From positions 29,004 through 93,003 of the forward strand of contig MSGZ01000039.1 of NCBI GenBank assembly GCA_001940925.1: a stretch of 64,000 nt of DNA. The letters are read 5' to 3'. The notes beneath the pieces were generated by a model. The model did no database searches. It saw nothing but the letters and a program-made list of their open reading frames with translations, and was not told the origin of the DNA. The DNA comes from Ruminococcus sp. Phil11. Its GTDB lineage: Bacteria; Bacillota; Clostridia; Oscillospirales; Ruminococcaceae. Position 1 is the first letter of the stretch. Each line of letters begins with the position of its first letter. The position numbers were made by a program, and so were the translations under genes. Below, one piece after another: positions 54,900 through 64,000 of this stretch.

Positions 54900-57800
54900 A
54901 TCGTGATATTCATAAGGTACTTGTCATCGGCTCCGGCCCGATCGTCATCGGACAGGCAGCGGAGTTTGACTACTCCGGCACACAGGCCTGCCGCGCACTC
55001 AAAGAGGACGGCATCGAGGTCGTGCTCGTCAATTCCAACCCGGCGACGATCATGACCGACAGCCAGATCGCCGATAAAATCTACATGGAGCCGCTGAAAT
55101 CAGAGGTCATCAAGCGCATCTGCCTGAAGGAACAGCCCGACAGCATTCTCTCGGGTCTCGGCGGACAAACCGGCCTGAACCTCTGCGCGGAGCTCGCCGA
55201 AAGCGGATTCCTCGCGGCGCACGGCATCAAGCTGCTCGGCGCAAATCCGGAGACGATCGCCAAAGCCGAGGACAGAAAGCTGTTCAAGGAGACAATGGAC
55301 AGCATCCATCAGCCGTGCATCCCGTCCGGCATTGCGGAGGACATGGACACCGCACGGCAGATCGCGGCGGAGATCGGCTATCCGGTCATTATTCGGCCGG
55401 CCTTTACGCTCGGCGGAACCGGCGGCGGCATTGCCGGAATGCCCGAAGAATTTGACAATATTGCGGAGAACGGCCTGCGTCTTTCTCCGATTCACCAGAT
55501 CCTTGTGGAACGCTGCATCGCGGGATGGAAGGAGATCGAATTTGAGATCGTGCGCGATGCCGACGGCAACAAGATCACGGTCTGCTCCATGGAGAATCTT
55601 GATCCGGTCGGCATCCATACCGGCGATTCGATCGTCATTGCACCGGCGGTCACGCTCTCGGACAAGGAGTATCAGATGCTGCGTACCGCTGCGCTTAAAA
55701 TCGCGGAGGTACTGAAAATAGAAGGCGGCTGCAACTGCCAGTTCGCACTGAATCCGGATTCGTTTGAATACGCGGTCATCGAGGTCAATCCGCGTGTCTC
55801 GCGTTCTTCGGCACTCGCGTCGAAAGCGACCGGCTATCCGATCGCAAAGGTCGCCGCGAAGATCGCAGTCGGCTACCGGCTGTACGAGATTGCGAATAAA
55901 GTCACCGGCAAAACGTCCGCGGCTTTTGAGCCTGCATTGGACTATGTTGCGGTCAAGATGCCGAAGTTCCCGTTCGAGAAATTTGCGGGCGCATCGCACC
56001 GGCTCGGCACACAGATGAAGGCGACCGGCGAGGTCATGGCGATTTCCGATACCTTTGAATCTGCGCTGCTGAAGGCACTCCGCGGCGCAGAGGTCAAGCA
56101 CAGCGCGCTGCTCGTCCGCGACATGCGCAGCGTTCCGGACGACAAGCTCCGGGAGCATCTGATCCACGCGGATGATATCCGGCTGTTTGCGGTCGCCGAG
56201 GCACTCCGCCGCGGCATGACAGTCGATGAGATCCGCGCATTATCGAAGATCGACGCATGGTTTTTGAGCAAGATCGAAAAGCTGATCCGCTGCGAATGCA
56301 GTCTGGAAGCCGACCCGCTGACGGATAAACTTTACCGGTCGGCAAAGCGTTTCGGCTATCCGGATGCGGCGATCCATGCGATCTCCGGCCATGATCTGCC
56401 GGAAAAGCGCATCCGTCCGGTCTACCGCATGGTCGATACCTGCGCCGGTGAATTTGCAGCAGAAACGCCGTATTTCTACGGCGTGTACCAGCCGGACGCG
56501 ATGCCGGAAGCGAACGAAGCTGCGCATTTTCTGGCCGGCGCACAGCATCAGACGGTCGTCGTGCTCGGCAGCGGCCCGATCCGCATCGGACAGGGCATCG
56601 AGTTCGACTATTCGGCTGTCCATTGCGTGCAGGTGCTGAAACATGCAGGCTATGAGGTCGTGCTCATCAACAACAACCCGGAGACGGTCTCGACCGATTT
56701 CGACACCGCCGACCGCCTGTATTTTGAGCCGCTGACGCCCGAGGATGTGCTCTCGATCCTTGCGCTGGAACAGCCCGTCGGCGTCGTGACCGCATTCGGC
56801 GGTCAGACCGCGATCCGGCTTGCGCGCACGATCGAAGAAGCCGGCTATAAGCTGCTCGGCGCGACCGCGGACAGCATCGACCTTGCGGAGGACCGCGAAC
56901 GCTTTGACGCGCTGCTCGAATCGCTGCAGATCGAGCGTCCGCGCGGCTGCACGGTCAACACGCTGGACGAAGCCGCAGAGGCCGTCAATGAGCTCGGACT
57001 GCCGGTTCTGGTGCGTCCGTCCTACGTGCTCGGCGGCCAGAATATGAACATCGCATTTGAGAAAAGCGACGTAGCTGCGTTCATGTCGAACATTCTTGCG
57101 GACGGCATCGACAACCCCGTGCTGATCGACCAGTACATCCGCGGCACGGAGATCGAGGTCGATGCGATCTGCGACGGCAGAGACATCCTCATCCCCGGCA
57201 TCATGGAGCATATCGAGCGCACGGGCGTGCATTCCGGCGATTCGATCGCGATCTGCCCGCCGGTGCACATCGACGACGACATGCGGAAGAAGATCCTCAC
57301 GGATACGAAGAAAATCTGTCTCGGACTGCACGCGGTCGGCCTCATCAATCTGCAGTATATCGTCAAGGGGCAGTCGCTCTATGTGATCGAGGTCAACCCG
57401 CGCGCATCGCGGACGGTGCCGTTCATGAGCAAGCTGACCGGCCTGCCGCTCTGCGACTGCGCCATGCGCGTTTGCCTCGGAGAAAAACTCAGCGAAATGG
57501 AATACGGCACAGGCTACTACAAGACCCCGCCGTTTACCGCGGTCAAGGTGCCGGTGTTCTCGTTCCAGAAGATCGGCGGCGAATCGCAGCTCGGCCCCGA
57601 AATGAAATCGACCGGCGAGGTCATCGGCATCGGCAAGACGCTGACCGAGGCACTCTATAAGGGACTTCGCGCGGCGGGCTACCGGCTTGAGGACACCGGC
57701 AAAAACAAAAACGGCGTCCTGCTGACTGTCTGCAATGCGGATAAGCCGGATATCGTCGAAATTGCGCGTAAATTCGCAAAGCTCGGCTTCGTGCTCTATG

Positions 57801-58951
57801 CGACCGGCGGCACCGCGGCGGCACTCAGCCGCGCAGGACTTGCGGTGCATACGCTCAGCAAGCTGCACGCCGGCGATACCGAAACATTTACGCTCATGGA
57901 GAACGGCACGATCCGCTATATCGTCTCCACGGACGCAAATGCCCGCATGGCTGCCCGTGACGGCGCGAAGATCCGCAAAAAGGCGGTCGAGCTCGGCATC
58001 CCCTGCCTGACCTGCACCGATACCGCGGCGGCAGTTGCGAACTGCCTGCATACCGGCTACCGGGATTCCAATGTGGAGCTGATGAATATGAACGAACTCA
58101 GAACAGCCAAGCGGCGCATCCCGTTTGTGAAGATGCACGGCTGCGGCAATGATTATATCTATGTCAACTGCATGGAAAAGCGCATAGATGCGCCGGAATC
58201 GCTCAGCGTGCAGCTGTCCGACCGGCACTTCGGCATCGGCGGCGACGGGCTTGTCCTGATCGAACGCTCCGACTGCGCGGATGCAAGGATGCGGATGTTC
58301 AATCTCGACGGCAGCGAGGGCAACATGTGCGGCAACGCGATCCGCTGCGTCGCAAAGTATCTTTACGACAACGGCATCTGCCCGAAAAAGGAGATCGTCA
58401 TCGAGACGAAAAGCGGCCTGCGGACGGTCAGCGTCACAACACAGAACGGCGTTGTGACGCGTGCGGCGGTCGATATGGGCAAGGCGATCTTTGATCCGAA
58501 GCGGATCCCGGTGCGGTTTGAGGGCTCCGAAATGATCGCCGAACCGCTGACCGTTGCCGGAACGGAATATACCGTCACCTGTGTGTCCATGGGCAATCCG
58601 CACTGTGTCGTGTTCGGAGACAATCCGGAGCTTCTTGACCTTGCGGCGATCGGCCCGGAATTTGAGCATCATCCGGCATTCCCGGAGCAGGTCAATACGG
58701 AATTTGTGCAGGTGATTGACGACCGCACGCTGCGGATGCGCGTCTGGGAACGCGGCTCCGGCGAGACCATGGCCTGCGGTACGGGTGCCTGCGCGACCGT
58801 CGCGGCGGCGGTGAAAAACGGCTATTGTCAGCCGGATACCGACGTCACGGTGCACCTGAACGGCGGTGATCTGGTCATCCGCTATACTGAAGATACGGTC
58901 ATGATGACCGGCGAGGCCGTGCTGATCTTCAGCGGCGAGATTGAGGTATAA
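54890..58951 (+). CDS. carB-dapF: Fusion: carbamoyl-phosphate synthase large subunit - diaminopimelate epimerase
   Basis: One uninterrupted frame of 1353 residues. About 1-1074 is a full-length CarB with two ATP-grasp halves (VLVIGSGPIVIGQAAEFDYSG and VVLGSGPIRIGQGIEFDYS) and a C-terminal allosteric domain. About 1075-1353 is a full-length DapF (start IPFVKMHGCGNDYIYVN) with both catalytic Cys motifs (EGNMCGNAIR and MACGTGACA). The junction is only a few residues (NELRTAKRR). GGAG at 58075 lies 9 bases before an in-frame ATG at 58088, so a free DapF could also be made. dapL and lysA follow, which supports a working epimerase. Confidence 0.93.
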   Translation: MPLNRDIHKVLVIGSGPIVIGQAAEFDYSGTQACRALKEDGIEVVLVNSNPATIMTDSQIADKIYMEPLKSEVIKRICLKEQPDSILSGLGGQTGLNLCAELAESGFLAAHGIKLLGANPETIAKAEDRKLFKETMDSIHQPCIPSGIAEDMDTARQIAAEIGYPVIIRPAFTLGGTGGGIAGMPEEFDNIAENGLRLSPIHQILVERCIAGWKEIEFEIVRDADGNKITVCSMENLDPVGIHTGDSIVIAPAVTLSDKEYQMLRTAALKIAEVLKIEGGCNCQFALNPDSFEYAVIEVNPRVSRSSALASKATGYPIAKVAAKIAVGYRLYEIANKVTGKTSAAFEPALDYVAVKMPKFPFEKFAGASHRLGTQMKATGEVMAISDTFESALLKALRGAEVKHSALLVRDMRSVPDDKLREHLIHADDIRLFAVAEALRRGMTVDEIRALSKIDAWFLSKIEKLIRCECSLEADPLTDKLYRSAKRFGYPDAAIHAISGHDLPEKRIRPVYRMVDTCAGEFAAETPYFYGVYQPDAMPEANEAAHFLAGAQHQTVVVLGSGPIRIGQGIEFDYSAVHCVQVLKHAGYEVVLINNNPETVSTDFDTADRLYFEPLTPEDVLSILALEQPVGVVTAFGGQTAIRLARTIEEAGYKLLGATADSIDLAEDRERFDALLESLQIERPRGCTVNTLDEAAEAVNELGLPVLVRPSYVLGGQNMNIAFEKSDVAAFMSNILADGIDNPVLIDQYIRGTEIEVDAICDGRDILIPGIMEHIERTGVHSGDSIAICPPVHIDDDMRKKILTDTKKICLGLHAVGLINLQYIVKGQSLYVIEVNPRASRTVPFMSKLTGLPLCDCAMRVCLGEKLSEMEYGTGYYKTPPFTAVKVPVFSFQKIGGESQLGPEMKSTGEVIGIGKTLTEALYKGLRAAGYRLEDTGKNKNGVLLTVCNADKPDIVEIARKFAKLGFVLYATGGTAAALSRAGLAVHTLSKLHAGDTETFTLMENGTIRYIVSTDANARMAARDGAKIRKKAVELGIPCLTCTDTAAAVANCLHTGYRDSNVELMNMNELRTAKRRIPFVKMHGCGNDYIYVNCMEKRIDAPESLSVQLSDRHFGIGGDGLVLIERSDCADARMRMFNLDGSEGNMCGNAIRCVAKYLYDNGICPKKEIVIETKSGLRTVSVTTQNGVVTRAAVDMGKAIFDPKRIPVRFEGSEMIAEPLTVAGTEYTVTCVSMGNPHCVVFGDNPELLDLAAIGPEFEHHPAFPEQVNTEFVQVIDDRTLRMRVWERGSGETMACGTGACATVAAAVKNGYCQPDTDVTVHLNGGDLVIRYTEDTVMMTGEAVLIFSGEIEV

Positions 58952-59033
58952 TGCATTTATTTTGGGATTTACACACAGTTTGTAAGGAATAACGGCAGCG
59001 CAGTCCGCTGCCGGCAGAAAGGACAAATTTGGT

Positions 59034-60206
59034 ATGAAAGTCAATCATCATGCGCTCGAGCTGGAACAGAATTATCTGTTTTCCGAGGTCGCAAAGCGCA
59101 TTCGTGCATTTCAGGCATCAAACCCGGACAAGGAGCTGTTAAAGCTCAGCATCGGCGACGTCACCCGCCCGCTCGCGAGGATCATCACCGATGAGATGAA
59201 GGCCGCCGCCGAGGACATGTCTCATGCGGAGACTTTCCACGGCTACGGCGCAGAGCAGGGCGAGGCGTTTCTCCGGGAGGCAATCGCGCAGTATTATCAG
59301 AAGCGCGGCATCACCGTTGATGCGGAAGATGTGTTCGTCAGCGACGGCGCAAAATGTGACCTCGGCAATCTCTGCGACCTGTTTGACGCGAACAATACCG
59401 TGCTGCTGCCGAATCCGGTCTATCCGGTCTATTACGACACGAGCATCATGGCAGGCCGCCGCGTGATCTTCGCGGAGGGCAGCAAGGAAAACGGCTTCCT
59501 GCCGATGCCCGACAGCAGCGTTCATGCGGACATCATTTATCTCTGCTCGCCGAACAATCCGACCGGCGCGGTGTATACGAAGGAACAGCTTGCGGAATGG
59601 GTCGCCTATGCGAAGAAGAACGGCGCACTGATCCTGTTCGATGCGGCATATGAAGCCTACATCCGCGACCCGGCGCTGCCGCACAGCATCTTCGGGATCG
59701 CCGGTGCGGAGACCTGCGCGATCGAGATCAATTCGCTCTCGAAAACCGCAGGCTTTACGGGCGTCCGCTGCGGCTGGACGGTCGTGCCGCGCACGCTGCA
59801 GTTTGAAGCATCCCTGCACGACATGTGGTTCCGCCGCATGGCGACAAAGTACAACGGCAATTCGTATATCATCCAGCGCGCCGCGGCCAAGGTGTTTACC
59901 GACGAGGGCCTTGCAGCGGTGCACAAGGACATTGACTACTACATGGAAAATGCGCGCATCATCAAGGCGGCACTGACAAAGGCCGGTATCCATTCCGTCG
60001 GCGGCGAGAATGCGCCGTATGTCTGGATGGAGTGCCCCGGAAATGCAGATTCGTGGGCATTCTTTGACGAACTGCTGTATACCTACGGCATTGCCGGAAC
60101 ACCGGGCGTCGGCTTCGGTACGGCAGGTCAGGGCTGGCTGCGGTTCTCGTCCTTCGGCACAAGGGAGACCGTTGAAAAGGCTGCGGCCTATCTGGCAGCA
60201 CTGTAA
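59034..60206 (+). CDS. dapL: LL-diaminopimelate aminotransferase
   Basis: A 390-residue PLP enzyme that makes LL-diaminopimelate directly from tetrahydrodipicolinate, bypassing the succinyl or acetyl branches. LSIGDVTRPLA near the start, CSPNNPTGAV, and the PLP-lysine block SLSKTAGFTGVRCGW are diagnostic of DapL. The product is the substrate of the DapF half encoded just before. Confidence 0.95.
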   Translation: MKVNHHALELEQNYLFSEVAKRIRAFQASNPDKELLKLSIGDVTRPLARIITDEMKAAAEDMSHAETFHGYGAEQGEAFLREAIAQYYQKRGITVDAEDVFVSDGAKCDLGNLCDLFDANNTVLLPNPVYPVYYDTSIMAGRRVIFAEGSKENGFLPMPDSSVHADIIYLCSPNNPTGAVYTKEQLAEWVAYAKKNGALILFDAAYEAYIRDPALPHSIFGIAGAETCAIEINSLSKTAGFTGVRCGWTVVPRTLQFEASLHDMWFRRMATKYNGNSYIIQRAAAKVFTDEGLAAVHKDIDYYMENARIIKAALTKAGIHSVGGENAPYVWMECPGNADSWAFFDELLYTYGIAGTPGVGFGTAGQGWLRFSSFGTRETVEKAAAYLAAL

Positions 60207-60318
60207 TTGAAAGATTCCGGGAACATGATCCGTACCGCACGCTTCCGCCGTGCTTCAGATCAATGCCTGCGGGTGCTGCCCGCCCCGTACTTTGTAAGGA
60301 AACATGGAGATTTGAAAA

Positions 60319-61587
60319 ATGAAAAAAGTACCGTTTATCACGAAATCACAGGCGGAGGAGATCGCCGCACAGTATCCGACGCCGTTTCACATTTATGACG
60401 AGCGCGGCATCCGCGAGAATGCACGGCTTGTGAAGAAAGCATTTGCATGGAACAAGGGCTTCCGCGAATATTTTGCGGTCAAGGCGACCCCGAATCCGTT
60501 TATCCTCAGGATCCTGCAGGAGGAGGGCTGCGGCGTGGACTGCTCCTCGCTGACCGAGCTGCAGATGTCCGATGCCTGCGGATTCTCCGGCAGCGATATC
60601 ATGTTCTCGTCGAATGTGACCCCTGCCGCGGACTATCAGCTTGCGTACAAGCTCGGCGCGTACATCAACCTCGACGACATCACCCATATCGACTATCTCG
60701 ATCAGCTGACCGGCATTCCGGAAACGATCTGCTGCCGCTTCAATGCGGGCGGTGATTTCAAGATCTCGACATTTGTCATGGACAAGCCGCAGGATGCAAA
60801 ATACGGCTTCACCCGCGAGCAGATGTTCGAGGGCTTCCGGATGCTGATGCAGAAGGGCGCAAAGCATTTCGGCATTCACGCATTTCTCGCGTCGAACACC
60901 GTCACGAATGAATACTACCCGACGCTCGCACGGCAGATGTTCCAGCTTGCCGCCGATCTGAAACAGGAGACCGGCGCGGATATCCGCTTCATCAATCTGT
61001 CGGGCGGTGTCGGCATTGCGTATAAGCCGGAGCAGACCCCGAACGATATTCTCGCGATCGGCGAAGGTGTCCGCAAGGTATATGAGGAAATTCTGGTGCC
61101 TGCAGGGCTCGGTGACGTCGCGATCTTCACGGAAATGGGCAGATTCATGCTTGCGCCATACGGCGGACTGGTCACGCGTGTGCTGCACAAAAAGCATATC
61201 TACAAGGAATATGTCGGCTGCGATGCCTGTGCCGCGAACCTGATGCGTCCGGCGATGTACGGCGCGTATCATCATATCACGGTGCTCGGCAAGGAGGACG
61301 AGCCCTGCACCTATCTCTGCGATGTGACAGGCGGTCTCTGCGAAAACAACGATAAATTCGCAATTGACCGGATGCTGCCTCCCGTGGACATCGGCGATCT
61401 GCTGTTTATCCACGATGCGGGCGCGCACGGCTTCTCCATGGGCTATAACTATAACGGAAAGCTGCGATCCGCGGAGCTGCTGCTCTGCGAGGACGGCTCC
61501 GTGAAAATGATCCGCCGCGCCGAAACACCTGCAGACTACTTTGCCACATTTGATTTCTGCGATGTCATGGACAAGTACAGAAAATAA
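60319..61587 (+). CDS. lysA: Diaminopimelate decarboxylase
   Basis: A 422-residue fold III PLP enzyme that converts meso-diaminopimelate to lysine. The PLP lysine is in YFAVKATPNP; the Gly-rich phosphate loop is LSGGVGIAY, and the substrate-site Cys is in VGCDACAANLMRPAMYGAYH. Carboxynorspermidine decarboxylase is a close relative, but position after dapL favours LysA. A strong terminator follows. Confidence 0.92.
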   Translation: MKKVPFITKSQAEEIAAQYPTPFHIYDERGIRENARLVKKAFAWNKGFREYFAVKATPNPFILRILQEEGCGVDCSSLTELQMSDACGFSGSDIMFSSNVTPAADYQLAYKLGAYINLDDITHIDYLDQLTGIPETICCRFNAGGDFKISTFVMDKPQDAKYGFTREQMFEGFRMLMQKGAKHFGIHAFLASNTVTNEYYPTLARQMFQLAADLKQETGADIRFINLSGGVGIAYKPEQTPNDILAIGEGVRKVYEEILVPAGLGDVAIFTEMGRFMLAPYGGLVTRVLHKKHIYKEYVGCDACAANLMRPAMYGAYHHITVLGKEDEPCTYLCDVTGGLCENNDKFAIDRMLPPVDIGDLLFIHDAGAHGFSMGYNYNGKLRSAELLLCEDGSVKMIRRAETPADYFATFDFCDVMDKYRK

Positions 61588-61605
61588 TGCTCCGGAAAAA
61601 AACAC

Positions 61606-61640
61606 AGCTGACCGGCTCACAGGAACCGGTCAGCTTTTTG
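61606..61640. terminator. Bidirectional terminator
   Basis: AGCTGACCGG and CCGGTCAGCT with a 10-base loop, T5 to the right and an A-rich stretch to the left; it serves lysA and the convergent dockerin gene. Confidence 0.9.
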
Positions 61641-61658
61641 TTATAAGAATAGATATGC

Positions 61659-63428
61659 TCAGAGCACGATCTTCTTTGCAAGTGCCTGCAGCAGACAAAG
61701 GATATCGTCTGCATTCAGACCTGCAATGCCGTCAGCATCTGCATTGCGGACGCCCTGCTCACTGATCGCTGCGCCCGTATCCTCAACGACGATCCGCGCG
61801 ACCAGAACGGCATCCGACACATCAAATATGCCGTCGCAGTTTGCGTCGCCCCTGACGCTCTGCTTCAAAGGCTGTGCCGCCTTTTTCACTTCCAGATCAA
61901 GCACGTTTTCCGAAATCTCCGCATTGCCGAGCACTTTTTGCCATGCTTCGGTGTTGCCTGCTTCGACGAACACCTTTGCGTCATAAAGCGCGCCTGCCTG
62001 CTGCCCGAGTGCACGGTATCCCTCCAGATGTGCTGCAATGTCAACGCTGTTCCGGAATTCTTCATCCGGATCAGTCTGCAGATTGTCTCTGCGCACACTG
62101 TAAAAGGCCGGTGCCGGAACTGCGCCGTCAATGCTTACCTGCGTAGACCATTCCCGGTACACATCATAGACCGCGCCGTCCACGGTGATCTCACCGAGCT
62201 TCTCGTTTGCGGTTGACGGGTGAAGCTCCTGCAGCACGCTGAACGGTGCCTGCTCCCCTGTCCATGCGTCGATGACGTAAAATCTTGCCAGATATCTGCC
62301 GAGGTCTGCCGCAGCGGCGTTCTCCGGGATCTGATAATACTGCACCGCGCCGCTGACACCCGAAAATGCGGTTCCAAATCCGCCGAGCGTCATCGCATAG
62401 TCATACCGTGCCGGATTTTCCGCATCGCATACGACAGGCTTTTCAAGTCCCCTGCCCATTTCAAACAGCGTAACCGGCACATCGCTCCATGCACAGCTGA
62501 ATGCACCGTTTACGCCCGGGGTCATCTCGGATGCGCGGTAAGGCGGAAGTGCCCACTGGCTCCACTGATAACCGTCCTCCGTCACGCCCGTTTCGGCGGC
62601 CTCCGTATAGGTGCGTCCGTCCCGAATCGGCGCGCAGATATCAATATACGGCGATACAGCAGTACCGGTGCCCGCCTTCACATCCATGAAGAATGCGGAT
62701 TCACACCACGCGCCCGGCTCGAAGTCATAATCCGCTGTCAGACCCCGGAACAGCTCCGGCAGATCGGCATTCAGCTCGTATGCGCCGGTTATTTCGTCCG
62801 GTGCAATGCCTGCTTCGCGGACAATCCAGTATTCCTTCACGGTCTCCCACTTCTCTGCGGACTTGGCCGGGCTTGCTGAAAGCTGCTCTCCGTCCAGCAG
62901 ATAGATGTCATACGCCGCCTCATTATAGGTCAGCGTGCCGATCTTTGCGCTGTCGGGCAGCACCGGACGCTGCGTGCTGAATCCGTCCACAAGATAGCAG
63001 TCGGTCATGTATGTCGCTTCACCGTCCGTCTCGGCGAACCGGGTGCGCCAGCCGAAGTATGCGTCCTGCCCTGTCAGATCGGTCTGCAGCGTGCAGTGCG
63101 CATCCAGAACGTCAAGCTCCGGAAATTCGACTGCCTGCTGCGTCAATCTGCCGGCAAGGAACATTGTCTCGGTGTCGGCGGTTACATCCTGCCAGCCCGC
63201 TGAAAAGCCGTAGCATGTATCCGCTTTTTCGAGATTCAGCTCCGATTCGTCTCCGCCGCCCAATGCTTCGCGTGAGTAGAAATAGCAGTCCTCCAGAACA
63301 TGGTGGAGCCGCACCTGCTCCGCAGCACCCGTATCCGGCACTGCTTCTGCTGCTGCGGGAAGCATCGGCACAGCCGTACATGCGATCGCTCCCGCCCCCA
63401 GCAAACTGATAAGCTTCCGTTGTTTCAT
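61659..63428 (-). CDS. Secreted dockerin protein with two degenerate GH11-like domains
   Basis: A 589-residue extracellular protein: signal peptide (cleavage near residue 29), two regions resembling GH11 xylanases (about 41-262 and 283-500) and a type I dockerin (about 526-585). In the second region VNGAFSCAWSDV, FYVIDAW, then GEITVDGAVYDVY and AFYSVRRD follow GH11 order. The nucleophile Glu of the VEYY motif is Arg382 there and Asp143 in the first region; the acid/base position is Glu489 and Asp249. It therefore looks non-catalytic, perhaps xylan-binding. The family link is by motif reading only. Confidence 0.7.
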   Translation of the reverse strand: MKQRKLISLLGAGAIACTAVPMLPAAAEAVPDTGAAEQVRLHHVLEDCYFYSREALGGGDESELNLEKADTCYGFSAGWQDVTADTETMFLAGRLTQQAVEFPELDVLDAHCTLQTDLTGQDAYFGWRTRFAETDGEATYMTDCYLVDGFSTQRPVLPDSAKIGTLTYNEAAYDIYLLDGEQLSASPAKSAEKWETVKEYWIVREAGIAPDEITGAYELNADLPELFRGLTADYDFEPGAWCESAFFMDVKAGTGTAVSPYIDICAPIRDGRTYTEAAETGVTEDGYQWSQWALPPYRASEMTPGVNGAFSCAWSDVPVTLFEMGRGLEKPVVCDAENPARYDYAMTLGGFGTAFSGVSGAVQYYQIPENAAAADLGRYLARFYVIDAWTGEQAPFSVLQELHPSTANEKLGEITVDGAVYDVYREWSTQVSIDGAVPAPAFYSVRRDNLQTDPDEEFRNSVDIAAHLEGYRALGQQAGALYDAKVFVEAGNTEAWQKVLGNAEISENVLDLEVKKAAQPLKQSVRGDANCDGIFDVSDAVLVARIVVEDTGAAISEQGVRNADADGIAGLNADDILCLLQALAKKIVL

Positions 63429-63481
63429 TTTTGGTTCCCTCCTGAACATCGTTCATTCGCAGAACAAAATTCCCCATATAC

Positions 63482-63510
63482 AATATAGCACATCTGCCCG
63501 AAAAAATCAA
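63482..63510 (-). promoter_or_regulatory. Promoter of the GH11-like dockerin gene
   Basis: TTGATT (63505-63510) and TATATT (63482-63487) with a 17-base spacer. Confidence 0.75.
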
Positions 63511-63611
63511 TAGAAAATCGCAGCATCCTGCTTATTTTTGTGCGAATTTCCCATTCCCACAGCATTGCGCAGCCTTCAGCCGTATTATTTTACAAAAAGA
63601 GAATATTGTGC

Positions 63612-63640
63612 TTGCATTCTGTCAAAAAATATGCTATATT
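63612..63640 (+). promoter_or_regulatory. Promoter of the right-edge secreted protein gene
   Basis: TTGCAT (63612-63617) and TATATT (63635-63640) with a 17-base spacer. Confidence 0.8.
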
Positions 63641-63643
63641 TAT

Positions 63644-63664
63644 ATGCGGGGTATGTCCCCGCAT
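63644..63664 (+). other. Leader hairpin of the right-edge gene
   Basis: ATGCGGGG pairs perfectly with CCCCGCAT around a five-base loop near the transcript start; a T-rich stretch follows after seven bases. It may be a 5' stabiliser or an attenuator. Confidence 0.5.
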
Positions 63665-63699
63665 AACAATCTTATTTTTTCAAAATCAGGAGGGACAGT

Positions 63700-64000
63700 A
63701 TGATGAAACACAAGAGACTTTTGAGTCTGCTCTGTGCAGCGGGCTTGATACTCACATCGGTACCGGCACTTCCGGTCATCGCGGCGGAGGAAGCACCGGT
63801 CAGCACGGTCGCAGAGGAAGACGATCTGTTTCTGAGCGGTCAGACAGAGGACGGCTGCTGGTGGGATGTCTTTAACGTAGGCAACGCAGGCACCGTTGCA
63901 CAGACCGCCGGAAAATACGGCAGCTTTCAGTTCTCATGGAAGAATGTCAAAAACGCACAGTTTGTGATCGACAGCCGCGATGAGGAGCATAAGCGAATCG
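63700..64000 (+). CDS. Secreted GH11-like protein, truncated by the window end
   Basis: The first 100 residues of a protein that continues beyond the window. A signal peptide (to about residue 29) is followed by an acidic stretch, and then SGQTEDGCWWDVFN, TVAQTAGKYGSFQFSWKNV, which follows the first strands of GH11 xylanases (acidic-Gly-Tyr/Trp start, Gly-x-Phe/Tyr-x-x-x-Trp-x-Asn-Val). AGGAGGG lies before two adjacent ATGs (63700 and 63703). Divergent from the GH11-like dockerin gene. Whether catalytic residues are kept cannot be seen. Confidence 0.65.
   Translation, partial: MMKHKRLLSLLCAAGLILTSVPALPVIAAEEAPVSTVAEEDDLFLSGQTEDGCWWDVFNVGNAGTVAQTAGKYGSFQFSWKNVKNAQFVIDSRDEEHKRI

Noticed and set aside
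58060-58130. Frameshift or missing stop artefact between carB and dapF
   Set aside because: Both halves are full length in one frame with a sensible junction, so a real fusion is preferred; read-level confirmation is still wanted.
56240-59044. 934-codon open frame on the minus strand
   Set aside because: Runs antisense to carB-dapF; high GC at third positions leaves few stops on the opposite strand. No ribosome site or recognisable motif.

Overview
The window reads as chromosomal DNA of a GC-rich, anaerobic, fibre-degrading Clostridia, most likely a cellulosome-forming Ruminococcus (Oscillospiraceae). This is an inference. It rests on dockerin-bearing secreted proteins with Thr-rich linkers (a GH26 mannanase, a C-type-lectin/CBM6 protein and a GH11-like protein), Firmicutes-type housekeeping clusters (hprK-murB-rapZ, rplU-prp-rpmA, tsaE-tsaB), lysine synthesis through DapL, and type III glutamine synthetase. 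No rRNA, tRNA, CRISPR array, prophage or intact insertion sequence was recognised.

Layout. 0-20 kb: a small lipoprotein, a P-type Ca2+ ATPase, adenine deaminase, an acetyltransferase, then a long minus-strand block with biotin ligase, rapZ, murB, a PHP phosphoesterase and hprK, followed by uncharacterised proteins, a lipoprotein, a repeat-rich intergenic region, glycyl-tRNA synthetase, DUF3592-like membrane proteins and a PfkB-type 1-phosphofructokinase. 20-27.5 kb: a secreted protein with three nearly identical C-type lectin domains, tsaE-tsaB-rpiB, a methyltransferase and a GH26 mannanase. 27.5-32.4 kb: ribosome and translation genes (rplU, prp, rpmA, obg, mrnC, yebC, rplM, rpsI). 32.4-32.8 kb: a second copy of the intergenic repeat.

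32.8-61.6 kb is a nitrogen supercluster. It holds an Amt ammonium transporter fused to a PII domain, a three-subunit proton-translocating transhydrogenase, NADP-type glutamate dehydrogenase, two regulators, a glutamate synthase split into five proteins, pyrG, purF, type I glutamine synthetase, an ANTAR antiterminator protein, type III glutamine synthetase, carA, a carB-dapF fusion, dapL and lysA. Ammonium is imported, fixed into glutamate and glutamine, and spent by the glutamine amidotransferases encoded alongside. The most interesting signal is regulatory. Leaders of glnN, the glutamate synthase operon, amt-PII and an AraC-type regulator each carry a promoter, a small hairpin with an AA[ACT]GGN hexaloop, and a terminator that cannot form together with that hairpin. 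This is the architecture of ANTAR-controlled antitermination. The ANTAR protein and two other regulators in the cluster have receiver domains without the phosphoacceptor Asp.

61.6-64 kb: two divergent secreted proteins that look like GH11 xylanase relatives. The first has a dockerin and appears to have lost its catalytic residues; the second runs off the window end.
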